This document shows positions 1 to 7,257 of a stretch of 64,000 nucleotides of DNA, piece by piece. The stretch is taken from NCBI RefSeq assembly GCF_001682865.1, contig NZ_MAQX01000032.1, positions 490,888 to 554,887 on the forward strand. Reading direction: 5' to 3'. The notes beneath the pieces were generated by a model, which was given only the letters and a program-made list of their open reading frames with translations, was not told the DNA's origin and did not search any database. Each line of letters starts with the position of its first letter. Position 1 is the stretch's first letter. Source of the DNA: Bacillus sp. FJAT-26390 (GTDB taxonomy: Bacteria > Bacillota > Bacilli > Paenibacillales > Paenibacillaceae). Position numbers and translations under genes: made by a program.

Positions 1-379
1 CATTCAGCTCAGGCTGGTTGTAGATCCGCGCCGCCATTTCATGAAAGCACCCGTGCAGATTGCTTTCAATAAAGCTGCCCAGCTGATCGACAGACGTAAA
101 CGATTGCGGATCGAACTGCACTCTCTGCTCCGCTCCCGCATCGAAACAACTGGAACGGCGAATGCCTTCCGGAACCTGATTCCATCCCGCAACCATTCTT
201 CGATCGTAGCCCATTGAGTCATACCAGCTATAGACCCGATTAATAAAGTACCGATGAAAGCGCAGAAAGCGATCTCCATAACCCGGCGGCGGCACTGTCC
301 CAGGAACCAAATGGTTCGTATGATGCCATACTTTGTGTTCTTCGAGCAATGCTTGCGGAAAATTAGGTATTCGCGGCAT
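1..379 (-). CDS. Tyrosinase-like copper protein (partial, 3' end outside window)
   Basis: The gene reads leftwards from ATG at 379 and is open to the window edge, so only about 126 N-terminal residues are visible. A GGGAGGGG ribosome site lies just upstream of the ATG. The protein has a His-rich start (EEHKVWHHTNH), then GDRFLRFHRYFINRVYSWYD near residue 40, which resembles the CuA segment of tyrosinases (F-x-x-x-HR), and later LHGCFHEMAARIY, which resembles the H-x-x-x-H segment. From family knowledge such type-3 copper proteins oxidise phenols or tyrosine. Neighbours look spore-coat related, so a coat cross-linking role is an inference. The C-terminal CuB part cannot be seen, and a non-catalytic homologue is possible. 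Confidence 0.55.
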   Translation of the reverse strand, partial: MPRIPNFPQALLEEHKVWHHTNHLVPGTVPPPGYGDRFLRFHRYFINRVYSWYDSMGYDRRMVAGWNQVPEGIRRSSCFDAGAEQRVQFDPQSFTSVDQLGSFIESNLHGCFHEMAARIYNQPELN

Positions 380-467
380 CCGATTCCCCTCCCTGCTTGT
401 TCCTTCTTAAGCTCTCACTCCTATAACGTATGCGCCTTGCGCAGCCGCTGTGATATACGCCAATCAA

Positions 468-506
468 CAAAAAAAGAACCGCCCAACTAGCCCGGGCAGT
501 TCTTCT
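468..506 (-). terminator. Rho-independent terminator of the Cys-rich gene
   Basis: On the minus strand AAGAACTGCCC pairs with GGGCGGTTCTT and is followed by a run of seven T. It lies just beyond the stop of the 519-932 gene. Confidence 0.8.
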
Positions 507-518
507 TGTGGAATACAA

Positions 519-932
519 TTACCAGAAATTACGGCGGCGCTCATCGAATACTCTTCTTACGCAAATATCGAACGTAACCGTTACATCATGATTTCTTCCG
601 AATGAGCAGCAAATTCTTACACAATCTTTATCACGCGTACAGAAGAAGTGGACGACACGGCAGTGGCAGTCAAGCAGGTGCTGGATCGCTCTTGCATCAC
701 GGCAGCGAATAGCTCTGACAAGCATTTCCGCAGTGCGTTCGTCTTTCAATTGCCTGAAAATATCGCTTAGCTCTTTTCCTGCTTCTTGCATAGCTTCGAC
801 TGCTGGATCCTGTCTGCGGCCACAGCTTTTATGATCGTCTTTGCATTTGCAGTCAGAAGAGATGCGTGCGCGGCTGGATGATTTGCGTGCAGATTTAACA
901 CTCTGTACTTTCAATTTCAATTTGGCGGACAT
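519..932 (-). CDS. Small Cys-rich basic protein, possible spore coat component
   Basis: 137 residues. The N-terminal 35 residues are Lys/Arg/Ser-rich, followed by a Cys pair region (DCKCKDDHKSCGRR). A helical middle follows, and the C-terminal half holds further cysteines (HLLDCHC, FFCTRDKDCVRICCSFG, FDICVRR). No signal peptide or membrane segment is seen. A GGAGGGGGG-rich stretch precedes the ATG. I do not recognise the family with certainty. The cysteine content, lack of catalytic motifs and neighbours (tyrosinase-like, Met-rich repeat protein, Mn catalase) suggest a cross-linked coat or crust protein, but that is inference. It has its own terminator and probably forms a single-gene transcript. 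Confidence 0.6.
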   Translation of the reverse strand: MSAKLKLKVQSVKSARKSSSRARISSDCKCKDDHKSCGRRQDPAVEAMQEAGKELSDIFRQLKDERTAEMLVRAIRCRDARAIQHLLDCHCRVVHFFCTRDKDCVRICCSFGRNHDVTVTFDICVRRVFDERRRNFW

Positions 933-1101
933 TTCTATCCCCCCCTCCCTCTCGAACTTACTCTATTCTATGCAAAGTTGAGAGAGTGGTATGGACGAGT
1001 GGCACCCGCCAAACGTTGGAATTTGACTATCCCATTTTTTGTATGACACGACTCGCTCCTGCATACCTATATGTCATACCATTCGAATGGAGGTCTTTGG
1101 C

Positions 1102-1896
1102 TTGGCAGAAAATATGACGAACATGGGCAGTATCGGCAACATGGGAAATATGCCGAACTTAGGCAATATGGGCAATATGGGCAGTATGGGACAGATGAGC
1201 GGTATGCCGAATGCCGGCAACATGGGCCAGATGGGGCAGATGAGTGGCATGCCTAACTCCGGCAATATGGGCAACATGGGGCAAATGGGCGGCATGCCGA
1301 ATGCCGGCAACATGGGCCAGATGGGGCAAATGGGCGGCATGCCTAACGCCGGCAATATGGGCAACATGGGGCAAATGGGCGGCATGCCTAACGCTGGCAA
1401 CAAGGGCAATATGGGGCAAATGGGCGGTATGCCGAATGCCGGCAACATGGGCAACATGGGGCAAATGGGCGGTATGCCGAATGCCGGCAACATGGGCAAC
1501 ATGGGGCAAATGGGCGGCATGCCTAACGCCGGCAACATGGGCAACATGGGGCAAATGGGCGGCATGCCAAGTGCCGGCAATATGGGCAAAAAGCCGGTTA
1601 TGGGGCAAATGGGCAAGGAGAATACCGCGCCGATACTCTATGAAGCTGAGCCGAAGCATACGGCTATGGTTATGGAGATTCGCGATCGCGTAATGGGCAA
1701 GTGCGGCGGTCACATGCATAAATATGTGTGCGTCCAAACGGTGGATGGCCATGTCTTTGAGGGGACGATTATGCACATCGATAATTGTATTTTGTATTTG
1801 CAATGCACGATGAGTGATCCACGCGCCTTTATGAATCCCTACAGCGCCGTACTCCCGCTCGTTCTCTACGAGCTCCTAGTCATTACGCTTTTGTAG
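1102..1896 (+). CDS. Met/Gly/Asn-rich tandem repeat protein with conserved C-terminal domain
   Basis: The best start is TTG at 1102, because GGAGG lies 8 bases upstream (1089-1093); ATG 1039 or 1087 would read through that ribosome site. The protein is about 264 residues. The first 160 are built from roughly nine copies of a 15-residue unit (GNMGNMGQMGGMPNA). The C-terminal 80 residues are non-repetitive, contain KCGGHMHKYVCVQTVDGHVFEG (read as two short beta-strand-like blocks), and end in a hydrophobic tail PLVLYELLVITLL. The MxxM spacing is typical of Cu(I)/Ag-binding or flexible coat proteins. There is no signal peptide. A spore-surface role is inferred from neighbours. The opposite-strand ORFs over the repeats are shadows. 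Confidence 0.75.
   Translation: MAENMTNMGSIGNMGNMPNLGNMGNMGSMGQMSGMPNAGNMGQMGQMSGMPNSGNMGNMGQMGGMPNAGNMGQMGQMGGMPNAGNMGNMGQMGGMPNAGNKGNMGQMGGMPNAGNMGNMGQMGGMPNAGNMGNMGQMGGMPNAGNMGNMGQMGGMPSAGNMGKKPVMGQMGKENTAPILYEAEPKHTAMVMEIRDRVMGKCGGHMHKYVCVQTVDGHVFEGTIMHIDNCILYLQCTMSDPRAFMNPYSAVLPLVLYELLVITLL
1160..1605 (+). repeat. 45-bp in-frame tandem repeats (about nine copies)
   Basis: Coding minisatellite within the Met-rich protein. The unit encodes GNMGNMGQMGGMPNA with small substitutions (Q for N, S for G, K for M in one copy). Because the period is a multiple of three, copy-number change would keep the reading frame. Confidence 0.9.
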
Positions 1897-2030
1897 CTTA
1901 AATAAGTGCCTTTAGAACCTCTGTCCATTCGACAATAGGCTGTCCCTTTTGACACCGACGGTCTACGGTAGCGAAAGCTGTCATAGATATGAATAAATGG
2001 AATTGTCGATGAAAAGAGGTGAGCATGCTC

Positions 2031-2927
2031 ATGATCGAACGAATAAACCGGCTTCAGATCGAGCTACCGCCTTCCCCTTATGCGGATGCGAATGCTGCGG
2101 CAGCGGTGCAGGAGCTGCTTGGCGGGAAGTTTGGCGAGATGTCGACATTAAACAACTACATGTACCAATCCTTTAATTTTCGCGAGAAAAAGAAGCTGAA
2201 GCCGTTCTATGATCTTGTATCCAGCATTACGGCTGAGGAGTTTGGCCATGTGGAGCTTGTTTCCACAGCAATTAATATGGTACTTACTGGGACGACGACT
2301 ACGGGCGACCCGAATTCAACGCCGCTGAGGGAGGGAGTCAATAAGCGAAACAGCTACTTTTTTATCCAGACCGCTCAAACCTCCTTGCCCGGCGATTCAA
2401 TGGGCCGCGCTTGGACGGGTGATAACGTGTTCAGCAGCGGGAACCTCGTGCTTGACCTGCTCCATAATTTCTTCTTGGAGTGCGGGGCGCGAACGCATAA
2501 AATGCGCGTCTACGAGATGACCGACCATCCGACAGCTCGCGCAATGATCGGATACCTGCTTGTTAGAGGCGGCGTACATGTGCTGGCTTACGCCAAAGCG
2601 CTGGAAATCGCAACGGGCGTTGACGTGAAGAGGCTCATTCCGATACCGGATCTTAGCAATAATAGCTTTGAAACGGCGCGAAAATATGAGGCTATGGGGC
2701 TAGGCAATAAGCTGTATACATTCAGTCCGAACGACTACAAGGACATCGTCCTCATTTGGAACGGCCAAAATCCGCTTACCGGCGCTCAGCTCGAGGTCAT
2801 TCAAGGCTCCCCGCAGGGTGCGCCGATGCCTGATTTGAGCGAGGTGCCGGAGGAGTTCGCGCCGGGCATCTCTCAAGAGGACTTTATTGAAATTGCACGG
2901 CGGCTCCAAAAGAACGCAGGCCTATAG
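2031..2927 (+). CDS. Manganese catalase family protein
   Basis: About 298 residues. ATG 2031 is preferred: AGAGGTGAG lies 8 bases upstream, and the GTG at 2019 is inside that site. The N-terminus (MIERINRLQIELP, then QELLGGKFGEMSTLNNYMYQSFNFR) and the helices containing E-E-F-G-H (ITAEEFGHVELV) and EC..RTHKMRVYEM match the four-helix di-manganese ferritin-like core of non-haem catalases. Glu/His ligands are visible at GEMS, EEFGH and the later E-C-x-x-R-T-H and GG-V-H segments. It would disproportionate hydrogen peroxide in the cytoplasm or, like CotJC relatives, in the spore coat. It lies on the same strand as the repeat protein with a 134-bp gap, so it may have its own promoter. Confidence 0.88.
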   Translation: MIERINRLQIELPPSPYADANAAAAVQELLGGKFGEMSTLNNYMYQSFNFREKKKLKPFYDLVSSITAEEFGHVELVSTAINMVLTGTTTTGDPNSTPLREGVNKRNSYFFIQTAQTSLPGDSMGRAWTGDNVFSSGNLVLDLLHNFFLECGARTHKMRVYEMTDHPTARAMIGYLLVRGGVHVLAYAKALEIATGVDVKRLIPIPDLSNNSFETARKYEAMGLGNKLYTFSPNDYKDIVLIWNGQNPLTGAQLEVIQGSPQGAPMPDLSEVPEEFAPGISQEDFIEIARRLQKNAGL

Positions 2928-2946
2928 CCGGCTCAAAATCAACCAA

Positions 2947-2992
2947 CGAAGACCTCCTTATTCGCGCAAAGCGGCTTGGAGGTCTTCCTTGT
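2947..2992 (+). terminator. Probable terminator after Mn catalase
   Basis: GAAGACCTCC (2949-2958) pairs with GGAGGTCTTC across a 20-base loop, followed by only a short T-rich stretch, so termination may be partial. Confidence 0.55.
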
Positions 2993-3014
2993 TCATATTC
3001 TCTCGTATTCTTTG

Positions 3015-3023
3015 TGCTATACT
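3015..3023 (+). promoter_or_regulatory. Possible extended -10 promoter for traX-like gene
   Basis: TGCTATACT matches the extended -10 pattern TGnTATAnT. No good -35 is present at 17 bases. A start site near 3030 would favour the ATG at 3041 as translation start. Confidence 0.35.
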
Positions 3024-3040
3024 GGGTGCAAAACGAGAGA

Positions 3041-3727
3041 ATGAAGGTGGTTTCCATACAATTTTTGGCGATGCTTACGATGCTTATCGATCATATTGGG
3101 CTCGTATGGTTCCCTGATCATATGGCATGGCGAATCATTGGACGGCTGGCGCTGCCCTTCTATGCATTCGCAATTGTGCTTGGCTATTATCGAACCAAAA
3201 ACGTTCAGCTTTATTTGAAGAGAGTCGCATGGATCGCGCTTCTCTCGCAGCTTCCCTATCAATTTGCCTTTCATCGGCTTGAAGTCAATACCGTAGGCTC
3301 GTTGTATGTATGCCTGCTGCTTTTATACCTTCTTGATAAATGGAGAGGACGCCTCCCCCTTCAATGCCTTCTAGCTGCTGTCTTCGCTGGATTGCTGGAA
3401 TTTTTACCGTTTAGCTACGGTGCTTACGTCCTTCTGCTCGTACTCATCTATCGCTATGCTCAGGTTCACTGGTTTGCTTTGTTTCACTTCTCGCTGAACG
3501 TGGTAAGCTTTCTGATAAAGGGCTGGTTCATTCAAGCTTTTAGCATCTTTGCCACTGTACTGATCGTATTTTTGCCCGACTTCATGCGCAGCGCTGACAA
3601 AGTGAAAATACCACGTATGGTGTGGCGAAGCTTTTACCCGCTTCATCTGACCCTTATTGCAATCATCTACTATGTTGGAAGCAACCAAAGCTTTAAAGAA
3701 CTGATACGTACGCTATCGCTCAGCTAA
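3041..3727 (+). CDS. TraX family membrane protein
   Basis: 228 residues from ATG 3041; an upstream GTG at 3014 overlaps a likely promoter and lacks a ribosome site. The N-terminus MKVVSIQFLAMLTMLIDHIG, followed by RIIGRLALPFYAFAIVLGY, is the signature of the TraX family, named after the F-pilin N-acetyltransferase. The protein is almost entirely hydrophobic with about seven or eight membrane helices. In non-conjugative Bacillota these proteins are widespread and of unknown substrate; acyl transfer at the membrane is only an inference. Its stop codon abuts that of the convergent kinase gene, with no spacer. Confidence 0.8.
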   Translation: MKVVSIQFLAMLTMLIDHIGLVWFPDHMAWRIIGRLALPFYAFAIVLGYYRTKNVQLYLKRVAWIALLSQLPYQFAFHRLEVNTVGSLYVCLLLLYLLDKWRGRLPLQCLLAAVFAGLLEFLPFSYGAYVLLLVLIYRYAQVHWFALFHFSLNVVSFLIKGWFIQAFSIFATVLIVFLPDFMRSADKVKIPRMVWRSFYPLHLTLIAIIYYVGSNQSFKELIRTLSLS

Positions 3728-4603
3728 TTAATCCGGCAAAGCTGCAATAAGCTGCTCAAGCTCCTGCTTGCAATGCTCGGCGGATTGCCATCCCGGCTCG
3801 CTTTGCTGGAGCAGTCTGCGCACGAACATCTTCACGGTCGGCGGAAGCTCCAGATCCTCCTCCCAGCTAAGCTCCGGTTGCCCTTCGCGGTATTCGTAGC
3901 CTGCATACATCATGAATAGAAACAAATGCCCGAGTCCAAACAAATCGCTAGCAGGTTCAGGCCGCCTCATATGGCGCTTGGCGCCTGACCAGCTGCTGCT
4001 CCGACCGTTATCGTTTTCAATTGGCTCCATTTCCTTAAGCGCTGAGCGCAGCTCTGCTGGCAGCTGCTCCCCGATACGGCAGGAGAGCCCATAGTCGATT
4101 AAATACAAACGGCCGCCTTGGTCCATCACATTCGGAATACGTACGTCACGGTGCACGTATCCGGCTTGGTGCAAATAAGCAAGCGGCTGCAACAGCTCCT
4201 TAATGACGGTTAACGATTGTTTTAGCGAATAAGTTTCGCCCTGCTCCATTAGCTTATGCTCCAAATTATCGCCTGCTACCAGCTCCATAACAAGCGCTGC
4301 ATGACGGCCTTGCTTCACATAACGGAGCCACTTTGGAATTTGGGGATGATTCAATTGCTGCAAAATCAAGCTTTCCCGCTCCAGCAGCCATTTGCCGGTT
4401 TCTTTCTTGCTAGGCATGCTGCGTTTGAGTAAAACCTGATGACCCGTGACCATATCGGAGCATGCATAGGCTTGGCCATAGCTGCCCCTCCCGATAAAGT
4501 GTTCAATGCGGTATCGTCCCAACCAAACCTTTCCGTTTGGAAGCGGATAATCCCGCCAATGGCTGATCATATCCTTACATTTGCTCGCCACTAAAGTCCA
4601 CAT
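3728..4603 (-). CDS. Serine/threonine protein kinase
   Basis: 291 residues, one Hanks-type kinase domain and no transmembrane or extracellular sensor part. Visible motifs: glycine loop GRGSYGQAY (about 38-46), VLLK lysine at 60, catalytic loop HRDVRIPNV (about 151-159) and DYG in place of DFG (170-172). HRDVRxxN, with Arg where most kinases have Lys, is a variant, so activity is likely but not certain. The C-terminal lobe is short and ends in a helical tail. GGGGGTGA precedes the ATG. The gene faces the TraX-like gene tail to tail. The substrate is unknown; a soluble kinase of this size resembles B. subtilis YbdM in organisation. Confidence 0.82.
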   Translation of the reverse strand: MWTLVASKCKDMISHWRDYPLPNGKVWLGRYRIEHFIGRGSYGQAYACSDMVTGHQVLLKRSMPSKKETGKWLLERESLILQQLNHPQIPKWLRYVKQGRHAALVMELVAGDNLEHKLMEQGETYSLKQSLTVIKELLQPLAYLHQAGYVHRDVRIPNVMDQGGRLYLIDYGLSCRIGEQLPAELRSALKEMEPIENDNGRSSSWSGAKRHMRRPEPASDLFGLGHLFLFMMYAGYEYREGQPELSWEEDLELPPTVKMFVRRLLQQSEPGWQSAEHCKQELEQLIAALPD

Positions 4604-4782
4604 CTTTATTTCACCCCCAGCAGCTATTGCTGTTGTCGATTATCCGCCTTGCAGAAACTTTGACGATAAAAATTCGTACTACTTCCATATGAGAGCGTAC
4701 GCTTTCGATCCATGCAATGTTTCAATAAACATGGGCATTGCATTCCGTTTTTTTCACAAACTCTCTTTAGGGGGCTGCAAAT

Positions 4783-4944
4783 ATGTTAAAACATCTTCTC
4801 AAACGTTTATTATATTCATTAATGGGACGCAAGCAGCATCGTCATCGCCGTTACAGCAGCAGCGATTACCGGAATAGCCAATATCGTCGTCCGCATCGCG
4901 GGCATGGCTATTATAAGAAGAAGTACAGCAGCTATTCCAGCTAA
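4783..4944 (+). CDS. 53-residue basic Tyr/His/Ser/Arg-rich protein
   Basis: A short gene with AGGGGG about nine bases before ATG 4783. The product starts with an amphipathic MLKHLLKRLLYSLMG and continues with a tail very rich in His, Arg, Tyr, Lys and Ser (RHRRYSSSDYRN, YYKKKYSSYSS). It has no Cys and no catalytic motif. Low-complexity Tyr/Lys tails of this kind occur in spore coat and crust proteins, where Tyr and Lys can be cross-linked; that role is inferred. It has a real ribosome site and a TAA stop. Confidence 0.6.
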   Translation: MLKHLLKRLLYSLMGRKQHRHRRYSSSDYRNSQYRRPHRGHGYYKKKYSSYSS

Positions 4945-5072
4945 CACATGCAGAAAAAGTCGAATATGTTAGAAAAGTGTATGCAAAATAAACAAAATCC
5001 TGACGAGAGATTCATAAGAGGCTAAAAGGTTTACGTTAGAATAGGGGAAATTGATCGGAGGTGTTATAGGAA

Positions 5073-5291
5073 ATGATGAAAATCGTTACCTTCAAAAGTC
5101 GCTCTGTCCCTGTTTATTATCCTAACGAACAATCCGCATCCTTAGAATTGCTTCATCATAAATTGTACGAATTGGAATTGGATTTTGATTTCCGCAAAAA
5201 GTGGAGAAGAATTAAATCGGTAGAAATGGTACGTGATGTAGCCATTTTCCAGTATAACGACGGCACGAAGCTTTATCTTGAAGTATGCTGA
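5073..5291 (+). CDS. Hypothetical 72-residue protein
   Basis: GGAGGTG ends nine bases before ATG 5073, a strong ribosome site. The product is compact and mixed in charge with alternating hydrophobic residues (MMKIVTFKSRSVPVYY..., KSVEMVRDVAIFQYNDGTKLYLEVC), which suggests a small alpha/beta domain ending in a beta hairpin. No signal peptide or membrane helix. Family not recognised. A clear terminator follows, so it is probably monocistronic. Confidence 0.7.
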   Translation: MMKIVTFKSRSVPVYYPNEQSASLELLHHKLYELELDFDFRKKWRRIKSVEMVRDVAIFQYNDGTKLYLEVC

Positions 5292-5301
5292 ATAACGATA
5301 G

Positions 5302-5356
5302 AAAAAAGACCTGATCGCGCACGCTTCATGTGCCTTGTCAGGTCTTTTATATTTTT
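5302..5356 (+). terminator. Terminator of the 72-residue gene
   Basis: AAAAGACCTGA pairs with TCAGGTCTTTT and is followed by TATATTTTT. Confidence 0.8.
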
Positions 5357-5372
5357 GCCCCTTCCGGCGTGT

Positions 5373-5424
5373 AAAAAAAAAGAATGCCCCGCAGCCAGTT
5401 CCTATCGCTGCCGGGGCATTCTTG
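5373..5424 (-). terminator. Terminator of the chemoreceptor operon
   Basis: On the minus strand AAGAATGCCCCG pairs with CGGGGCATTCTT and is followed by nine T. Confidence 0.9.
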
Positions 5425-5437
5425 CCGCTATTATCAG

Positions 5438-7237
5438 CTATACCTTGAACCTCAAAATTTCCTTTTGCAGGTGCTCCGCCATATTGGCAAGCATAGCAGA
5501 CGCCGCTGCTATTTCTTCCATAGAGGCAGTCTGCTGCTGCGCGGCGGCAGCCACCGTCTGCGTTCCTGAGGCACCCTCCACCGCTATATCGACAACCTCT
5601 TTTATAGACTGCATGACTTGCTCCGTGCCTGCTGCAATGCCTGTTGCCGCTTCTGACACCTCATCGATTTGCTGGGCAACCTGCATAACCTCATCCCGTA
5701 TCGAGCCGAACATGCGTCCTGCACCCTCAACGGCATCAATACCGCCGGACACCACGTTGCCCGCTTCATTCATCGCAAGCACGACGCGCTCTGTCTCCGT
5801 GCCGACTGCCATTACGACTTTAGCAATGTGCTCGCTGGACTCCCGCGTTTGCTCCGCAAGCTTACGTACCTCGCCTGCTACAACCGCAAACCCTTTTCCA
5901 TGCTCGCCTGCCCTTGCCGCTTCGATCGAAGCGTTAAGCGCGAGCAGATTCGTTTGCGCGGAGATGTCGGATATGACTTGTACCATTCTAACAATTTCAT
6001 TAGAGCGAGTGCCCAGCCCTTGAACCGCTAAAGCAAGACTATTAAAGGATTGCTCTATCGTTTCCATTTGAGAAACAGCCAGCGAAAGCGCCTCGCTTCC
6101 TTCTATTGCTTTATCGGATGTTTTCTTGGCCAAATGCGATACTTGGTCTGTGCTGTCCGCAATTTGCCTTACGCTCGCAGACATGCCATGAATAACCTGA
6201 TAGCTTTGCTCTGCGGTAGCTGATTGCCTCTCCGCTCCGTCAGCAACCATCTGGATCGTATAGGCAATATGCTCGCTTGCCTCACTCGTTTGCTCGCCGC
6301 TAGCCATCAGCTCCTCGGAGGATGAGGCTACCTGATCGACGCTCCGACCAACCTCGCCCACGAGCGTCTTCAACTGGACCACCATAGCATTAAAGCTATT
6401 TGCAAGCAGGCCTACCTCGTCTTGGCGCTTGCATACGATAGGCTCGATTTGCAGATTTCCCAGCGCTACCTCATTTGCGAGCTTTGAAACCTGCTTAATC
6501 GGCTTCGTCAAACGGCGGGTAAAGAGCATTGCCGCTGCTATTCCGACTACAATCGTGATCAACAACGTAACGACTGTCACTTTAATGATTTGATTGGCGC
6601 TTTGATTAAAATCCATCATATACGTGCCTGAAGCCACAATCCAGCCCCAGTGCGGGTCCTTCTCCAAATAAATAACTTTAGACGCCATTTCATCCACCGT
6701 ACCCGGAAGCGTCCAATCATAATAAACAAATCCGCCGCCGGATTCCGCTTTCTTGAGGAAAGCTTCTGTAATGGGAAGCCCCAGCTCCGAATCGACTGCA
6801 AGCTCGCCATGACTGTTCTTCAGCCCAATAAGGCTAGTTCCTTCCGTACTCGGATGAGCCACCATGATGGAATCAGTGTCAAAAGCAAAAGGATAGCCAT
6901 TTTTACCAAGGTCAATATTTTTGTTGATAGGCCGCTTGCCTGCTGCATCCTTCGGACCGAGCATCGACACCTTCACGAATTCCTCTGCCGCTGCGCGGTC
7001 AATCGCGCCCGATTTCACCTGCGAATCCAGCATTGCGATTAAACCAATCGTGCTTTTCACACTGTTTTTAAGCTGTTTCTGACCGCCGCTATCAAGCCCC
7101 TTCACCGCGGATTCATAGCTGAGGGCGCTAACTAAAAGGCTAGGTATAAGCAAGAGCGACAAACATAGCAGCATGATCTGCAAACGAATGTTTGGTTTCA
7201 TGGATCGGAAATTGTTTCGCATACGGAATCGTTTCAC
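5438..7237 (-). CDS. Methyl-accepting chemotaxis protein
   Basis: 599 residues from a GTG start with AAGGGG upstream. Order: membrane helix 20-40; extracellular Cache-type sensor about 45-210 (GYPFAFDTDSIMVAHP, WGWIVASGTY); second membrane helix 219-238; HAMP about 238-292; and a long coiled signalling domain whose tip reads ISAQTNLLALNASIEAARAG. It senses a small ligand outside the cell and signals to CheA/CheW at the pole. Its start is only 20 bases from the stop of the EAL-domain gene upstream, so the two are probably co-transcribed, linking chemotaxis and cyclic-di-GMP. The ligand is unknown. Confidence 0.93.
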   Translation of the reverse strand: MKRFRMRNNFRSMKPNIRLQIMLLCLSLLLIPSLLVSALSYESAVKGLDSGGQKQLKNSVKSTIGLIAMLDSQVKSGAIDRAAAEEFVKVSMLGPKDAAGKRPINKNIDLGKNGYPFAFDTDSIMVAHPSTEGTSLIGLKNSHGELAVDSELGLPITEAFLKKAESGGGFVYYDWTLPGTVDEMASKVIYLEKDPHWGWIVASGTYMMDFNQSANQIIKVTVVTLLITIVVGIAAAMLFTRRLTKPIKQVSKLANEVALGNLQIEPIVCKRQDEVGLLANSFNAMVVQLKTLVGEVGRSVDQVASSSEELMASGEQTSEASEHIAYTIQMVADGAERQSATAEQSYQVIHGMSASVRQIADSTDQVSHLAKKTSDKAIEGSEALSLAVSQMETIEQSFNSLALAVQGLGTRSNEIVRMVQVISDISAQTNLLALNASIEAARAGEHGKGFAVVAGEVRKLAEQTRESSEHIAKVVMAVGTETERVVLAMNEAGNVVSGGIDAVEGAGRMFGSIRDEVMQVAQQIDEVSEAATGIAAGTEQVMQSIKEVVDIAVEGASGTQTVAAAAQQQTASMEEIAAASAMLANMAEHLQKEILRFKV

Positions 7238-7257
7238 TGGACAATACCCCTTTTGGT

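Noticed and set aside
4..279. Closed 91-codon minus-strand ORF at the left edge
   Set aside because: It lies in a different frame from the tyrosinase-like gene that has the ribosome site and conserved motifs.
1160..1605. CRISPR-like array
   Set aside because: The repeats are 45 bp, directly adjacent, in frame with a protein and have no unique spacers.
1074..1803. Long minus-strand and alternative-frame ORFs over the Met-rich repeats
   Set aside because: They are mirror translations of the 45-bp repeats (Pro/Leu or His/Ala runs), have no ribosome site and lack the non-repetitive domain of the plus-strand gene.
3041..3727. Conjugative transfer locus because of the TraX-like gene
   Set aside because: No other tra genes, relaxase or origin of transfer is nearby; TraX relatives are common in non-conjugative chromosomes.
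5328..6023. 231-residue Thr/Ser/Ala/Cys-rich plus-strand ORF
   Set aside because: Antisense shadow of the chemoreceptor signalling domain, with no ribosome site.
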